A stretch of DNA of 64,000 nt, taken from JAFNAG01 sp963739235. Lineage in GTDB: Bacteria > Acidobacteriota > UBA6911. Under the pieces are notes generated by a model. It ran no database searches and had not been told where the DNA came from. It was given only the letters and a program-made list of their open reading frames with translations. Shown here one piece after another: positions 24,468 through 31,721 of the stretch. How positions within the stretch are numbered: position 1 is the stretch's first letter; the number at the start of each line of letters is the position of its first letter. Both the position numbers and the translations under genes were made by a program. Location: the NCBI GenBank assembly GCA_963739235.1, contig CAVTZY010000031.1, positions 1-64,000 of the forward strand. The letters are read 5' to 3'.

Positions 24468-25396
24468 GACCGTTTGACCTCCGCCTTGGCCCAGTCCATA
24501 TATTCTCGCAGCCCTTCTGCCAGGGGGACTGCCGGCTCGAATCCAAACGCCGTTCTTGCGGCCGAGATGTCAGCGAGGCTGTGCCTGACATCCCCGGGCC
24601 GTGGTGGGCCATGGACAACCTTGGCCTTGATGCCAGCCGCCTCCTGCATCAGGTCCACCAAGTGACTAATGGTGATCCGTGTCCCGCTGCCGAGGTTGAA
24701 TGCGCCACTGACGCCCCTGGCTTGGGCAGCCTTGATGTTGGCTTGGACCACGTCATGAACATTGATAAAATCCCGGGTTTGCTCGCCATCCCCGAAGATC
24801 GTCAAGGTCTCTCCCCGCAACATCTGAAAAGCGAAGATAGGGATCACATTGCCGTAGGCGTCGTAACGCTGGTTGGGACCATACACGTTGAAGTAGCGCA
24901 GGCAGACCGCCTCAAGCCCGAACAGCTTGGAATAAACGAGGCTTTCCTTTTCCTCGCAGAGTTTTGAGCAACCATAGGGGGAGTCGGGCTCTATCGGGTG
25001 GTCCTCACTGATAGGCAGCATCTTGAGCTCGCCGAATATTCCTGCTGACGACGACACTACAATCTTGCGCACTTTGGCGGCCCTCGCGGCCTCAAGCACT
25101 TGCAGCGTCCCGATCACATTGACCCGGGCGTCTTCCAGCGGATTGTCGATGGAGCGCTTGTTCCCGACCGAAGCGGCCAGATGAAACACAACCTCTGCAC
25201 CTCGCGTGGCCAGCTCAACGCTCTTCGGGTCACGCACATCCCCTTCAATGAAATCTAATGAATCGAGTCCATTCAGATTGTCACGGAATCCAGACAACAG
25301 ATTGTCCAATACAGTTACTTTGTGCCCGGTGCCCACCAGATTCTCAGCCAGATTCGAACCGATAAATCCCGCTCCTCCGGTTATCAGTGCTTTCAT
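24464..25396 (-). CDS. GalE-like NAD-dependent nucleotide-sugar epimerase
   Basis: A 310-aa extended SDR: MKALITGGAGFIGSNLAENL, HLAASVGNKRSIDNPLEDAR, VVSSSAGIFGELKMLP (Ser), SPYGCSKLCEEKE (Tyr/Lys), and RYFNVYGPNQRYDAYGNVIP. It groups with UDP-hexose or UDP-HexNAc 4-epimerases such as GalE/WbpP. It would supply UDP-Gal or UDP-GalNAc (or a uronic form) to the polysaccharide; the exact substrate cannot be read. It overlaps the next gene by 4 nt and follows the hisF-like gene by 55 bp. Confidence 0.82.
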   Translation of the reverse strand: MKALITGGAGFIGSNLAENLVGTGHKVTVLDNLLSGFRDNLNGLDSLDFIEGDVRDPKSVELATRGAEVVFHLAASVGNKRSIDNPLEDARVNVIGTLQVLEAARAAKVRKIVVSSSAGIFGELKMLPISEDHPIEPDSPYGCSKLCEEKESLVYSKLFGLEAVCLRYFNVYGPNQRYDAYGNVIPIFAFQMLRGETLTIFGDGEQTRDFINVHDVVQANIKAAQARGVSGAFNLGSGTRITISHLVDLMQEAAGIKAKVVHGPPRPGDVRHSLADISAARTAFGFEPAVPLAEGLREYMDWAKAEVKRS

Positions 25397-25451
25397 TTCT
25401 TATTCCACAAGAGTGCCGGGAGGGGGTTGTCCGGGTTGCTTTTCACAGCCT

Positions 25452-26255
25452 TTACTTCTTTTTGCCCATCTGCACAGTTGACGTTGCGGCAGCCCCGAGC
25501 AGCGCATCTTTCTCGGCACGGTTGGGGTAGTTGATCAACACGGCCCGATACTTGCCTTTAAAAACAAACAGGCTTCCCGCCGCAGCACCGATGATGCCGA
25601 ACTGCTGGATCAGCCTGGAGATGTCTTCCAGGGTGCCGGCACCTCCGAGCACTGTCATGGGCAACGCAATACTATCCCTTATTGCCTTGATGAGCGCCAA
25701 ATCATACCCCTTCATTACACCATCATTGTCAATCGAGTTGACAACGACTTCACCGGCACCATGCGCTTCAATCCTTTTCGCATATTCCACGGGATCGATA
25801 CCGGTCCCTTTGGTGCCGTTGTGGGTAAACAACTCATATTGAAGCCGTGGACCCGTTTTCTTGACATCCATGACCACCACGATGGTTTGGCTTCCCACTC
25901 GTCCTGCAGCATCGGAAATCAACCCTGGCGTTTCGATGGCAGCCGAGCTAATGGCAACTTTCTCCACCCCCAGGCTGATGATCTTCTGTATCTGCTCGGC
26001 CCTCTTGACGCCGCCACCGTAGCACAACGGCATGCGGCACTCGGCCGCAAGGTTCTTGATCAGGGTGTAATCAGGTTCCCGTCTTTGCACGGTCGCATCA
26101 ATATCGAGCACGGCGAGTTCGTCTACTTCTTTTTCATTGAAGATCCTCACCGCATTGATCGGATCGCCAACATATTTCGGACTGTCGAATTGAACCGTCT
26201 TGACCAGCCCGCCGTTCTTGACCAGCAGGCAGGGAATAATGCGTGATCGAAGCAT
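25452..26255 (-). CDS. hisF2: HisF-like cyclase/ammonia partner in amino-sugar amidination
   Basis: A TIM-barrel HisF homologue of about 267 aa: RIIPCLLVKNGGLVKTVQF, YVGDPINAVRIFNEKEVDEL, VLDIDAT, CYGGGVKRAEQIQKII, NSIDNDGVMKGYDLALIKAI. In histidine synthesis HisF makes IGP from PRFAR; next to WbpG-type proteins HisF2 and HisH2 instead supply ammonia to convert an N-acetyl sugar to an acetamidino sugar. Gene order hisF-hisH-wbpG on one strand supports the latter. The start at 26255 is 2 nt after the hisH stop; the longer frame to 26372 lies inside hisH and is rejected. Confidence 0.85.
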   Translation of the reverse strand: MLRSRIIPCLLVKNGGLVKTVQFDSPKYVGDPINAVRIFNEKEVDELAVLDIDATVQRREPDYTLIKNLAAECRMPLCYGGGVKRAEQIQKIISLGVEKVAISSAAIETPGLISDAAGRVGSQTIVVVMDVKKTGPRLQYELFTHNGTKGTGIDPVEYAKRIEAHGAGEVVVNSIDNDGVMKGYDLALIKAIRDSIALPMTVLGGAGTLEDISRLIQQFGIIGAAAGSLFVFKGKYRAVLINYPNRAEKDALLGAAATSTVQMGKKK

Positions 26256-26257
26256 GG

Positions 26258-26872
26258 TTATTGCTCTGCGAAGTTTTTCAGGAGTTGGACACCCCAATGG
26301 TGGCTCTTTTCGGGGTGGAATTGAACGCCATATACATTCCCAAAACGCACAGCAGACGCAAACGTGCCGCAATAGTCTGTTTCGGCCAGCACGTCATCGG
26401 CCTGCCGCGGCTGAAAATAGTATGAGTGCAGGAAATAGAATCGGGGCCCCGTCTCCAGCCCCCGGAACAAGCATTCTGTCTTTCTGGGGCGAACATCGTT
26501 CCAGCCCATGTGAGGCAGATGAGTCTTCTGAGTGAAAGAGGTTTCGTCGAATTTCTTGACTTCCGCATCGATCCAGCCCAGGCCTGCCAAGACCCCCTCC
26601 TCGCTTCTCCGCGCCATCAGCTGCATTCCCACGCATATCCCCAGCACCGGACGTTTCTGCCGCAACACCAGATCATCCAGGCAATCGCGCATCCCCGACT
26701 CGATAAGGAGTGTCATGGCCCAATCGAATGCACCAACGCCTGGGAGTATGATTTTCGCGGCCTGGGCCAACTCATCCTCCTTAGTCACAACGGTGAATGG
26801 AACACCGAGTCGCTTGTAAATATTTACAAACGCATGAATATTGCCAAGGCCGTAGTTAACAATAGCAATCAT
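26258..26872 (-). CDS. hisH2: HisH-like glutamine amidotransferase
   Basis: A class I glutamine amidotransferase of 204 aa: MIAIVNYGLGNIHAFVNIYK, LPGVGAFDWAM, nucleophile Cys in LGICVGMQLMARRSEEG, and the His/Glu of GVQFHPEKSHHWG. It releases ammonia from glutamine and passes it to its HisF partner. Start ATG 26872 overlaps the wbpG stop (ATGA), so the three genes wbpG-hisH-hisF form a coupled unit for sugar acetamidine formation rather than histidine synthesis. Confidence 0.88.
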   Translation of the reverse strand: MIAIVNYGLGNIHAFVNIYKRLGVPFTVVTKEDELAQAAKIILPGVGAFDWAMTLLIESGMRDCLDDLVLRQKRPVLGICVGMQLMARRSEEGVLAGLGWIDAEVKKFDETSFTQKTHLPHMGWNDVRPRKTECLFRGLETGPRFYFLHSYYFQPRQADDVLAETDYCGTFASAVRFGNVYGVQFHPEKSHHWGVQLLKNFAEQ

Positions 26873-28009
26873 CTTCTACCGCCGAAATCTATTCTAAGCA
26901 ATCTCATTACTCTTGCACCTATTGCATAGAGGTATTCTTGCGATTCGTAGTCTTTGTAGGTCGTGTTTGGCGCGTCAAAATATCCTTTCAGTTCTTCGAC
27001 CGAAATGTCAAGCTTGGTTGCCACATACTCGAATTCCTGCGTTATAGTTGCCTCATCAAGAGGCGGCCGTTTGACTTTCTCCAGCGCCTCCTCTCGTGTC
27101 ATCTGTTTAGTAAGAATCATGCTGGAATAGGCGACCCTTCTCGTATCGAACCCAAATTTTTTCAGCAGCCAGTGCCCTTCATAAAATTTCGTGAATCGCG
27201 ATTCATAATGCTTTTCGGCATAAGGCTGCCAACCGAATTTGTCTACAAGGAATCGGACAGCATCCTTCTTTACATAAGGAATGTAATCTAGGGGGCGAAC
27301 CAGCCGAATGCCTTTGATATAAGGCATGAAAAACTTGTGGCGCAGGATAGAACGTCGTGGGAAAGCTGACTAGAGGGCGAGTTCCAAAGCGCTTATGAAT
27401 AGCTCGCAGTTGGACGAAATCAGACTGGTAGTACATCCATTCGAGGGGATAGTCGACGCACTCCGTAGCGAAATTTGCACCCGTCAAGATATACTTGACA
27501 TTATGTTTCTCCGAAAACTTGTACATCGTGGCAAAGAAGGCGTGATCCTGTGGGCTATCGATATGGGGCACTCCAGCTTTGAAGAAGGCGAGCTGCAGGT
27601 CTCGCATCTCCGCCCAGTCGATCACTTCCGTGTACAAGTCGAGACCCAGCTTGTCGACCAACCTTTCAATATTATTGACAGCAGCCTGCGAGTTCCATCC
27701 TGCATCCACATGAAAAACAAGGGGCCGCAGATTCCATTTCACTTTTGCCATGTAAGTAAGATAGGAGCTATCGACCCCACCGCTCACGCCCATGATGCAG
27801 TCAAACTCCTTGCCCTCACCCCCGCGTTTTATCTTTTGCACTAAAGCTAGCAACGCCTCCTGTCCTCGTTCATCCGTATGCCAGTTCGGAAGGATATATC
27901 TGTAAAAAGTGCTGCAATGGTCGCAGACACCTTTTTCATCAAACACGATCTTTGAATCCGACGTGTCCATGACACAGCTGACACAAATGCGGTAGGGCCT
28001 GTTCGTCAT
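26869..28009 (-). pseudogene. wbpG: WbpG-type N-acetyl sugar amidotransferase with one frameshift
   Basis: Two overlapping frames together give one full WbpG/LegG-like protein. The first (from 28009) has paired Cys (ICVSCVMDTSD, GVCDHCSTFYRYI), the PP-loop CIMGVSGGVDSSYLTYMAK and CVDYPLEWMYYQSDFVQLRAI. It loses frame at about 27350; the second resumes with PYIKGIRLVRPLDYIPYVKK and ends at 26869. Removing one base around 27350-27352 (plus strand GAACG) restores SILRHKFFMPYIKG, the family's normal bridge. The enzyme uses ATP and HisH/HisF ammonia to make an acetamidino group, as in ManNAc3NAmA of Pseudomonas O-antigen. One extra base could be a real inactivation or a sequencing error. Confidence 0.82.
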
Positions 28010-28077
28010 TTTATGGCTCTCTTGTCTGTCTCAGCCAAAAACAGCCAGGGTTCTTCGGCGCAACGGGACCACTAGCA

Positions 28078-28314
28078 TCACGCGGAGAACAGCTTGGCGC
28101 CCTGTTCAACCTGCTGGCTGAGCACGGAGTCATTGATGAGTCGCTCCAGCAAAGCGGCGATATTTCCTGGACTACATTCAGCAATACATAGCCAGTTGGA
28201 ACCGCGCAGTGAATATGCCCGTTTCAGATGGGCTGCTGCCGCACAAATACTGATTCCACACGGGTTAGAGGATTTTGCAGAGAACTTAAGAAAAGTCTCT
28301 TTACTGTAAACCGC
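28078..28314 (-). pseudogene. C-terminal fragment of a glycosyltransferase
   Basis: An uninterrupted minus-strand frame with no start, ending at a TGA (28078-28080). Its end reads ECSPGNIAALLERLINDSVL followed by SQQVEQGAKLFSA, the usual last helices of a GT-B glycosyltransferase (C-terminal Glu and GNIAALLERL). Upstream the frame runs into the 3' end of the intact glycosyltransferase at 28301-29416 in another frame, where homology stops. It is a leftover of a gene lost by deletion or recombination. Too short to name the family. Confidence 0.5.
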
Positions 28315-29416
28315 ATGTTTCCTTCAGCCTCGAATCGAGTAGCTTCATTAATCTTCCAGTGTAGGTAGCAGTGCGATAATGGACCTGCGCTGTGCGTAGA
28401 TTCGCCGCCGCAATATCCGAGAGACTTTCTCCCTTGGAAACGGCATCTTTGATAGCAGCGGCCAAGCCCGATGGCGATCTTTTGGGCACTTCATAGCCAT
28501 TTACACCGGCCATGAAGATATCACGTATTCCGCTGTGATTAGTCGTGATTACAACGCAACCTGATGCATACGCCTCCAGAATGCTGATTGGTTGGCCTTC
28601 GTACGCGTAGTATGTGGGAAGACAAAACACGTGCGCCTGATGAAACAATTCTTTTTTGCGTTCTCCTCGAACAACGCCGTGATAGCGAATCTGCTTTATC
28701 CCGTTCAATTTTGCCAGATAGGCATCCCTCTTTTGTTTCGATTCGAAATCGCCCGCGATGTCGATCTCAATTGATGCTTGCACCGACTCTGGCAAACTCA
28801 AATACGCCTCCAAAAGCTCCTCGTGTCCTTTCCCTGGGAGCAAATTGCTGAGGAACAGGAGTTTAAGCGATTCCACGTTTTTGAACTTTCGGTAGACATC
28901 TTCTGTTTGAATGAAGAGAAAGTCCTCCGCAAAGTTCGGCACCATGTGGATTCTATCGTTTGCGAGTATATTCCGAAAGATGTCAAGATGGCTAGGTCCG
29001 AGAACAATCACCCCGCCGACACGCTTCAAAAAGTATCTGTTCAGGCGGTGCAGTGGATGCCACTTGTTAACCATGATCGATCTCATGCCGTTTCCACCAT
29101 GGAGATGCACAATCATGCGGTTAAGGTGCCTGAGACAAACAAGGTATATGAGTAAATCCTTCAGATTTCCCGCGAACGATTCTGAGATGGTAAGATAGAT
29201 GGCGTGAGCAAATGTCTTTTTACGCCATGTATCACGTAAAATCTTAAGGACTGCGACTATTCTGGAAAGAGAGCTCACGCCCTGTTTAAAATCATCCTTG
29301 CTAAGGTTGATCACTTCAACCGCATGGTGTCTCCGCAATTCGGCAAGGAACACCTCGCAAGCCTTCGACATGCCGGTTATCGGTTCTGGCAACGGACCAA
29401 TGAATAAAACGTTCAT
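28301..29416 (-). CDS. GT4 glycosyltransferase
   Basis: A GT-B glycosyltransferase of about 371 aa. The N-terminal acceptor domain starts MNVLFIGPLPEPITGMSKAC, and the donor domain includes LLFLSNLLPGKGHEELLEAY and the retaining GT4 site PTYYAYEGQPISILEAYASG (first Glu of the EX7E motif), followed by SGIRDIFMAGVNGYEVP. The start at 29416 matches the family N-terminus; the frame is open to 29527 but without support. Sugar and acceptor unknown. It belongs to the leftward polysaccharide operon. Confidence 0.85.
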   Translation of the reverse strand: MNVLFIGPLPEPITGMSKACEVFLAELRRHHAVEVINLSKDDFKQGVSSLSRIVAVLKILRDTWRKKTFAHAIYLTISESFAGNLKDLLIYLVCLRHLNRMIVHLHGGNGMRSIMVNKWHPLHRLNRYFLKRVGGVIVLGPSHLDIFRNILANDRIHMVPNFAEDFLFIQTEDVYRKFKNVESLKLLFLSNLLPGKGHEELLEAYLSLPESVQASIEIDIAGDFESKQKRDAYLAKLNGIKQIRYHGVVRGERKKELFHQAHVFCLPTYYAYEGQPISILEAYASGCVVITTNHSGIRDIFMAGVNGYEVPKRSPSGLAAAIKDAVSKGESLSDIAAANLRTAQVHYRTATYTGRLMKLLDSRLKETCGLQ

Positions 29417-29548
29417 GGAGTTTGTTCCTTTACATCCCGGCACAAAGAACAGCTGGTTCATCGCCTCGCTCAGCAAGCGGTGGCTGTTGAGCCTGCGCCA
29501 CACAAAACACTTACCACTGGCAGCCACAACATACAGGGACTACGGGAG

Positions 29549-30634
29549 TCAAGTGGATAACCCCTTTTCAATAATATGATGAACTCTCCTCGCATAGGAA
29601 GGGTGGCTTAATTCGTGATACGTTTTGTAAGCATTATTCCCCATCCTTCCTAAATCCTCACTATGATTCAATATCTCCTTTAATCTCTCTAATAGGGAAC
29701 TTTCTGGATTTTTGGAATCAAACAACCATCCGTTATAATTATCTTGAATATAACTAGATTCTGGCCCATGAGCTGATATGTCATCATGAGTAAGAATCGG
29801 CAAGCTCAGTGACATGTAATGGACAATACTCAACCCGGCATTTCCCGGATAACAAGCCAGAGAGCATTCCTTCGAAATTCTCGCAATTTCACGTTGATCA
29901 TAAATTTTCCCATGCCATGTGATAAATTCTAAGTTCCCATATTTATTCAGATACCTTTCCCTCAACTCTCCATCTCCAATAATGTGCAAATAAACGTCAT
30001 AACCAATCGTTCTGAGGGTTTTAATAGCATCAATTAATATTTCCAATCGGGAGCCCTCCCGTATTCTTCCTATGAAGAGAATTCCTTTTTCCTTATAGGT
30101 TTTTTGTCTGGGCGGGACGTCATAATCGTTATAGATAGTATTTTCAGCCACGAAAAGTTTTTTTGACCGGATTCCTATTTTTAGAAAAGATTCTCTGCTG
30201 AGCGACGTGTAACAGATAATGCCTTTGCACCATAATAAGATAAATGCATACATAAGGCGATAAAAAGCAAGGTTCTTCTTTTTTTTGTAAAGACCTTGGT
30301 CGTGAAGGTATAAATCGATTCCCTTCCATTTGCAGTAAAAAAGCAAAATCCATTGATTCAAATATCTGTTACCCAACGCGCAAATGATCACCTTGGGATG
30401 TAGCTCTTTTATTAAAGAAATCATTCCCTTTTGGAATTTGATTTTCCCATCCCATAACGATTTTTCATCCAATATTACACGCTTCACATCAATATAAACT
30501 GTATCGAACCCTTGGCTGATATCATCCTTCGCTGAAGACAAAAAGAAATCATAAAGCATTGCCAGTTCTTCATAGTAATGCTTCCTATATTCAGTGCAAA
30601 AAACATCGGTAAGCAACAATCTAATTTTGTTCAC
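29549..30634 (-). CDS. GT4-like glycosyltransferase of foreign base composition
   Basis: A 361-aa GT-B glycosyltransferase: ILFIGRIREGSRLEILIDAI, HIIGDGELRERYLNKYGN, CYPGNAGLSIVHYMSLSLPI are the donor-side marks. The N-terminal half is Lys/Ile/Tyr-rich and not recognisable beyond the fold. The gene is clearly much more AT-rich than its neighbours, with runs such as TTTTTTTG and many AAA/ATT codons, a mark of recent transfer. The start is GTG 30634 with AGGTGAG just upstream. An IS lies about 80 bp upstream of its start. Confidence 0.8.
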   Translation of the reverse strand: MNKIRLLLTDVFCTEYRKHYYEELAMLYDFFLSSAKDDISQGFDTVYIDVKRVILDEKSLWDGKIKFQKGMISLIKELHPKVIICALGNRYLNQWILLFYCKWKGIDLYLHDQGLYKKKKNLAFYRLMYAFILLWCKGIICYTSLSRESFLKIGIRSKKLFVAENTIYNDYDVPPRQKTYKEKGILFIGRIREGSRLEILIDAIKTLRTIGYDVYLHIIGDGELRERYLNKYGNLEFITWHGKIYDQREIARISKECSLACYPGNAGLSIVHYMSLSLPILTHDDISAHGPESSYIQDNYNGWLFDSKNPESSLLERLKEILNHSEDLGRMGNNAYKTYHELSHPSYARRVHHIIEKGLST

Positions 30635-30986
30635 ATCTCACCTATCGCCGGTAATTGTAAGCTCCAGAGATTTCGACCTCCCGCCCCCTCAGCTCTTCCA
30701 GACTTCAAACCGGGATTTCCTACAGCGTCAAAAGTTGGTTGTGCCTCTGTAACTAGTTGATTCAAGGACATTTGGCGGCGCATCAAAACACCCGGTGAGT
30801 CGTAACTGTTCCATCGCAGCTTCGCGCTGGTGTTCTCCCCGTTCTCCTTCGTGATTGATTTGCAGCATCATCCTTCTCGCGACAACCCGCATGAATACTG
30901 GGCCTTCGAGTGGTCTGGCCGTTTCGACATGTCCCGGCTTGGCCGCGTGACCACAGGCTGGGCAGTCATTAGTGTCTCCAGAATGT

Positions 30987-31036
30987 GGAACAATTACGAG
31001 TCATGTTATATAATCGATCGTAATTGTTCCAGGAGG
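30987..31036 (+). promoter_or_regulatory. Promoter and inverted-repeat operator of the IS
   Basis: Perfect 13-bp arms GGAACAATTACGA (30987-30999) and TCGTAATTGTTCC (31018-31030) surround a TATAAT (31009-31014). A strong Shine-Dalgarno AGGAGG (31031-31036) follows, 4 nt before the ATG at 31041. The palindrome covers the promoter core, as an autoregulatory operator would. No strong -35 is visible. Confidence 0.6.
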
Positions 31037-31040
31037 CGCT

Positions 31041-31721
31041 ATGACTTCAAAGATCCAGCCCCTTTCCCGGCTCAATCAGCTCTTCCGGCGCAAGCGGGCC
31101 GCGCTGCTCGACGACCTGCGCCAGGCGCTGGGCACCAGGTCGCGCACGAGCATTTTCCGGATATTGAAGGCCGTCGGATACTTCACCAGCTACAGCCACG
31201 CCGGACGCTACTATACCTTGCGCCGCATCCCGAAGTTCGACCGGTGGGGCCTGTGGGCCTGGCGCGGTATCGGGTTCTCTTCCCGCGGCACGCTGCGTGC
31301 CACGGCGGTGTTTCTGGTCGAGGAGTCGGCGGTCGGGCAAACACACGAAGAACTGCAGCAACGGCTCGGACTGCGCATCTACGACACGGTGCGGAGCCTG
31401 GTCGCGGATGGGGCAATCAGCCGCGAACGCTTCGAGGATGTTTACCTCTACTTGAGCGCGGATCCGAAGAAGGCCGCCGTTCAGATGGCGGCGCGGCGGG
31501 AACTTCATGCCGCCGTTGTCGCCCGGCCAGCAGACCCGTTGCTGGTGATCGACGTGCTGGTACGTGTCATTCATCACCCGCGGGACGATGCCGCGACGAT
31601 CGCTGCGCAATTGCAGTCGGCCGGGCGTTCTGTGACGCCCGCTCAAGTCGAGGGAATCCTTCATGCTTACGGCGTAAAAAAAACGGCGGTCCGGTCACCC
31701 TCGCTCAGGTCGCAAGCCTGA
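31041..31721 (+). CDS. IS ORFA: winged-helix-like protein
   Basis: A 226-aa first frame of the 2.9-kb IS. The N-terminal part (SRLNQLFRRKRAALLDDLRQ, then LGTRSRTSIFRILKAVGYF) looks like a helix-turn-helix DNA-binding domain. A second such region may be VGQTHEELQQRLGLRIYDTV. It has a strong AGGAGG. The frame crosses A8 at 31676-31683 and stops 38 nt later, while the -1 frame runs on into ORFB. It should therefore be made both alone, as a possible repressor or accessory protein, and as the N-terminal part of a fused transposase. The function is inferred. Confidence 0.7.
   Translation: MTSKIQPLSRLNQLFRRKRAALLDDLRQALGTRSRTSIFRILKAVGYFTSYSHAGRYYTLRRIPKFDRWGLWAWRGIGFSSRGTLRATAVFLVEESAVGQTHEELQQRLGLRIYDTVRSLVADGAISRERFEDVYLYLSADPKKAAVQMAARRELHAAVVARPADPLLVIDVLVRVIHHPRDDAATIAAQLQSAGRSVTPAQVEGILHAYGVKKTAVRSPSLRSQA

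Noticed and set aside
25452..26872. Histidine biosynthesis operon
   Set aside because: Only hisH and hisF homologues are present and they are coupled to a WbpG-type gene inside a polysaccharide locus.
30830..31670. First third of the 925-aa frame over the 2.9-kb IS
   Set aside because: It is the out-of-frame shadow of ORFA; only the part after the A8 tract has transposase motifs.
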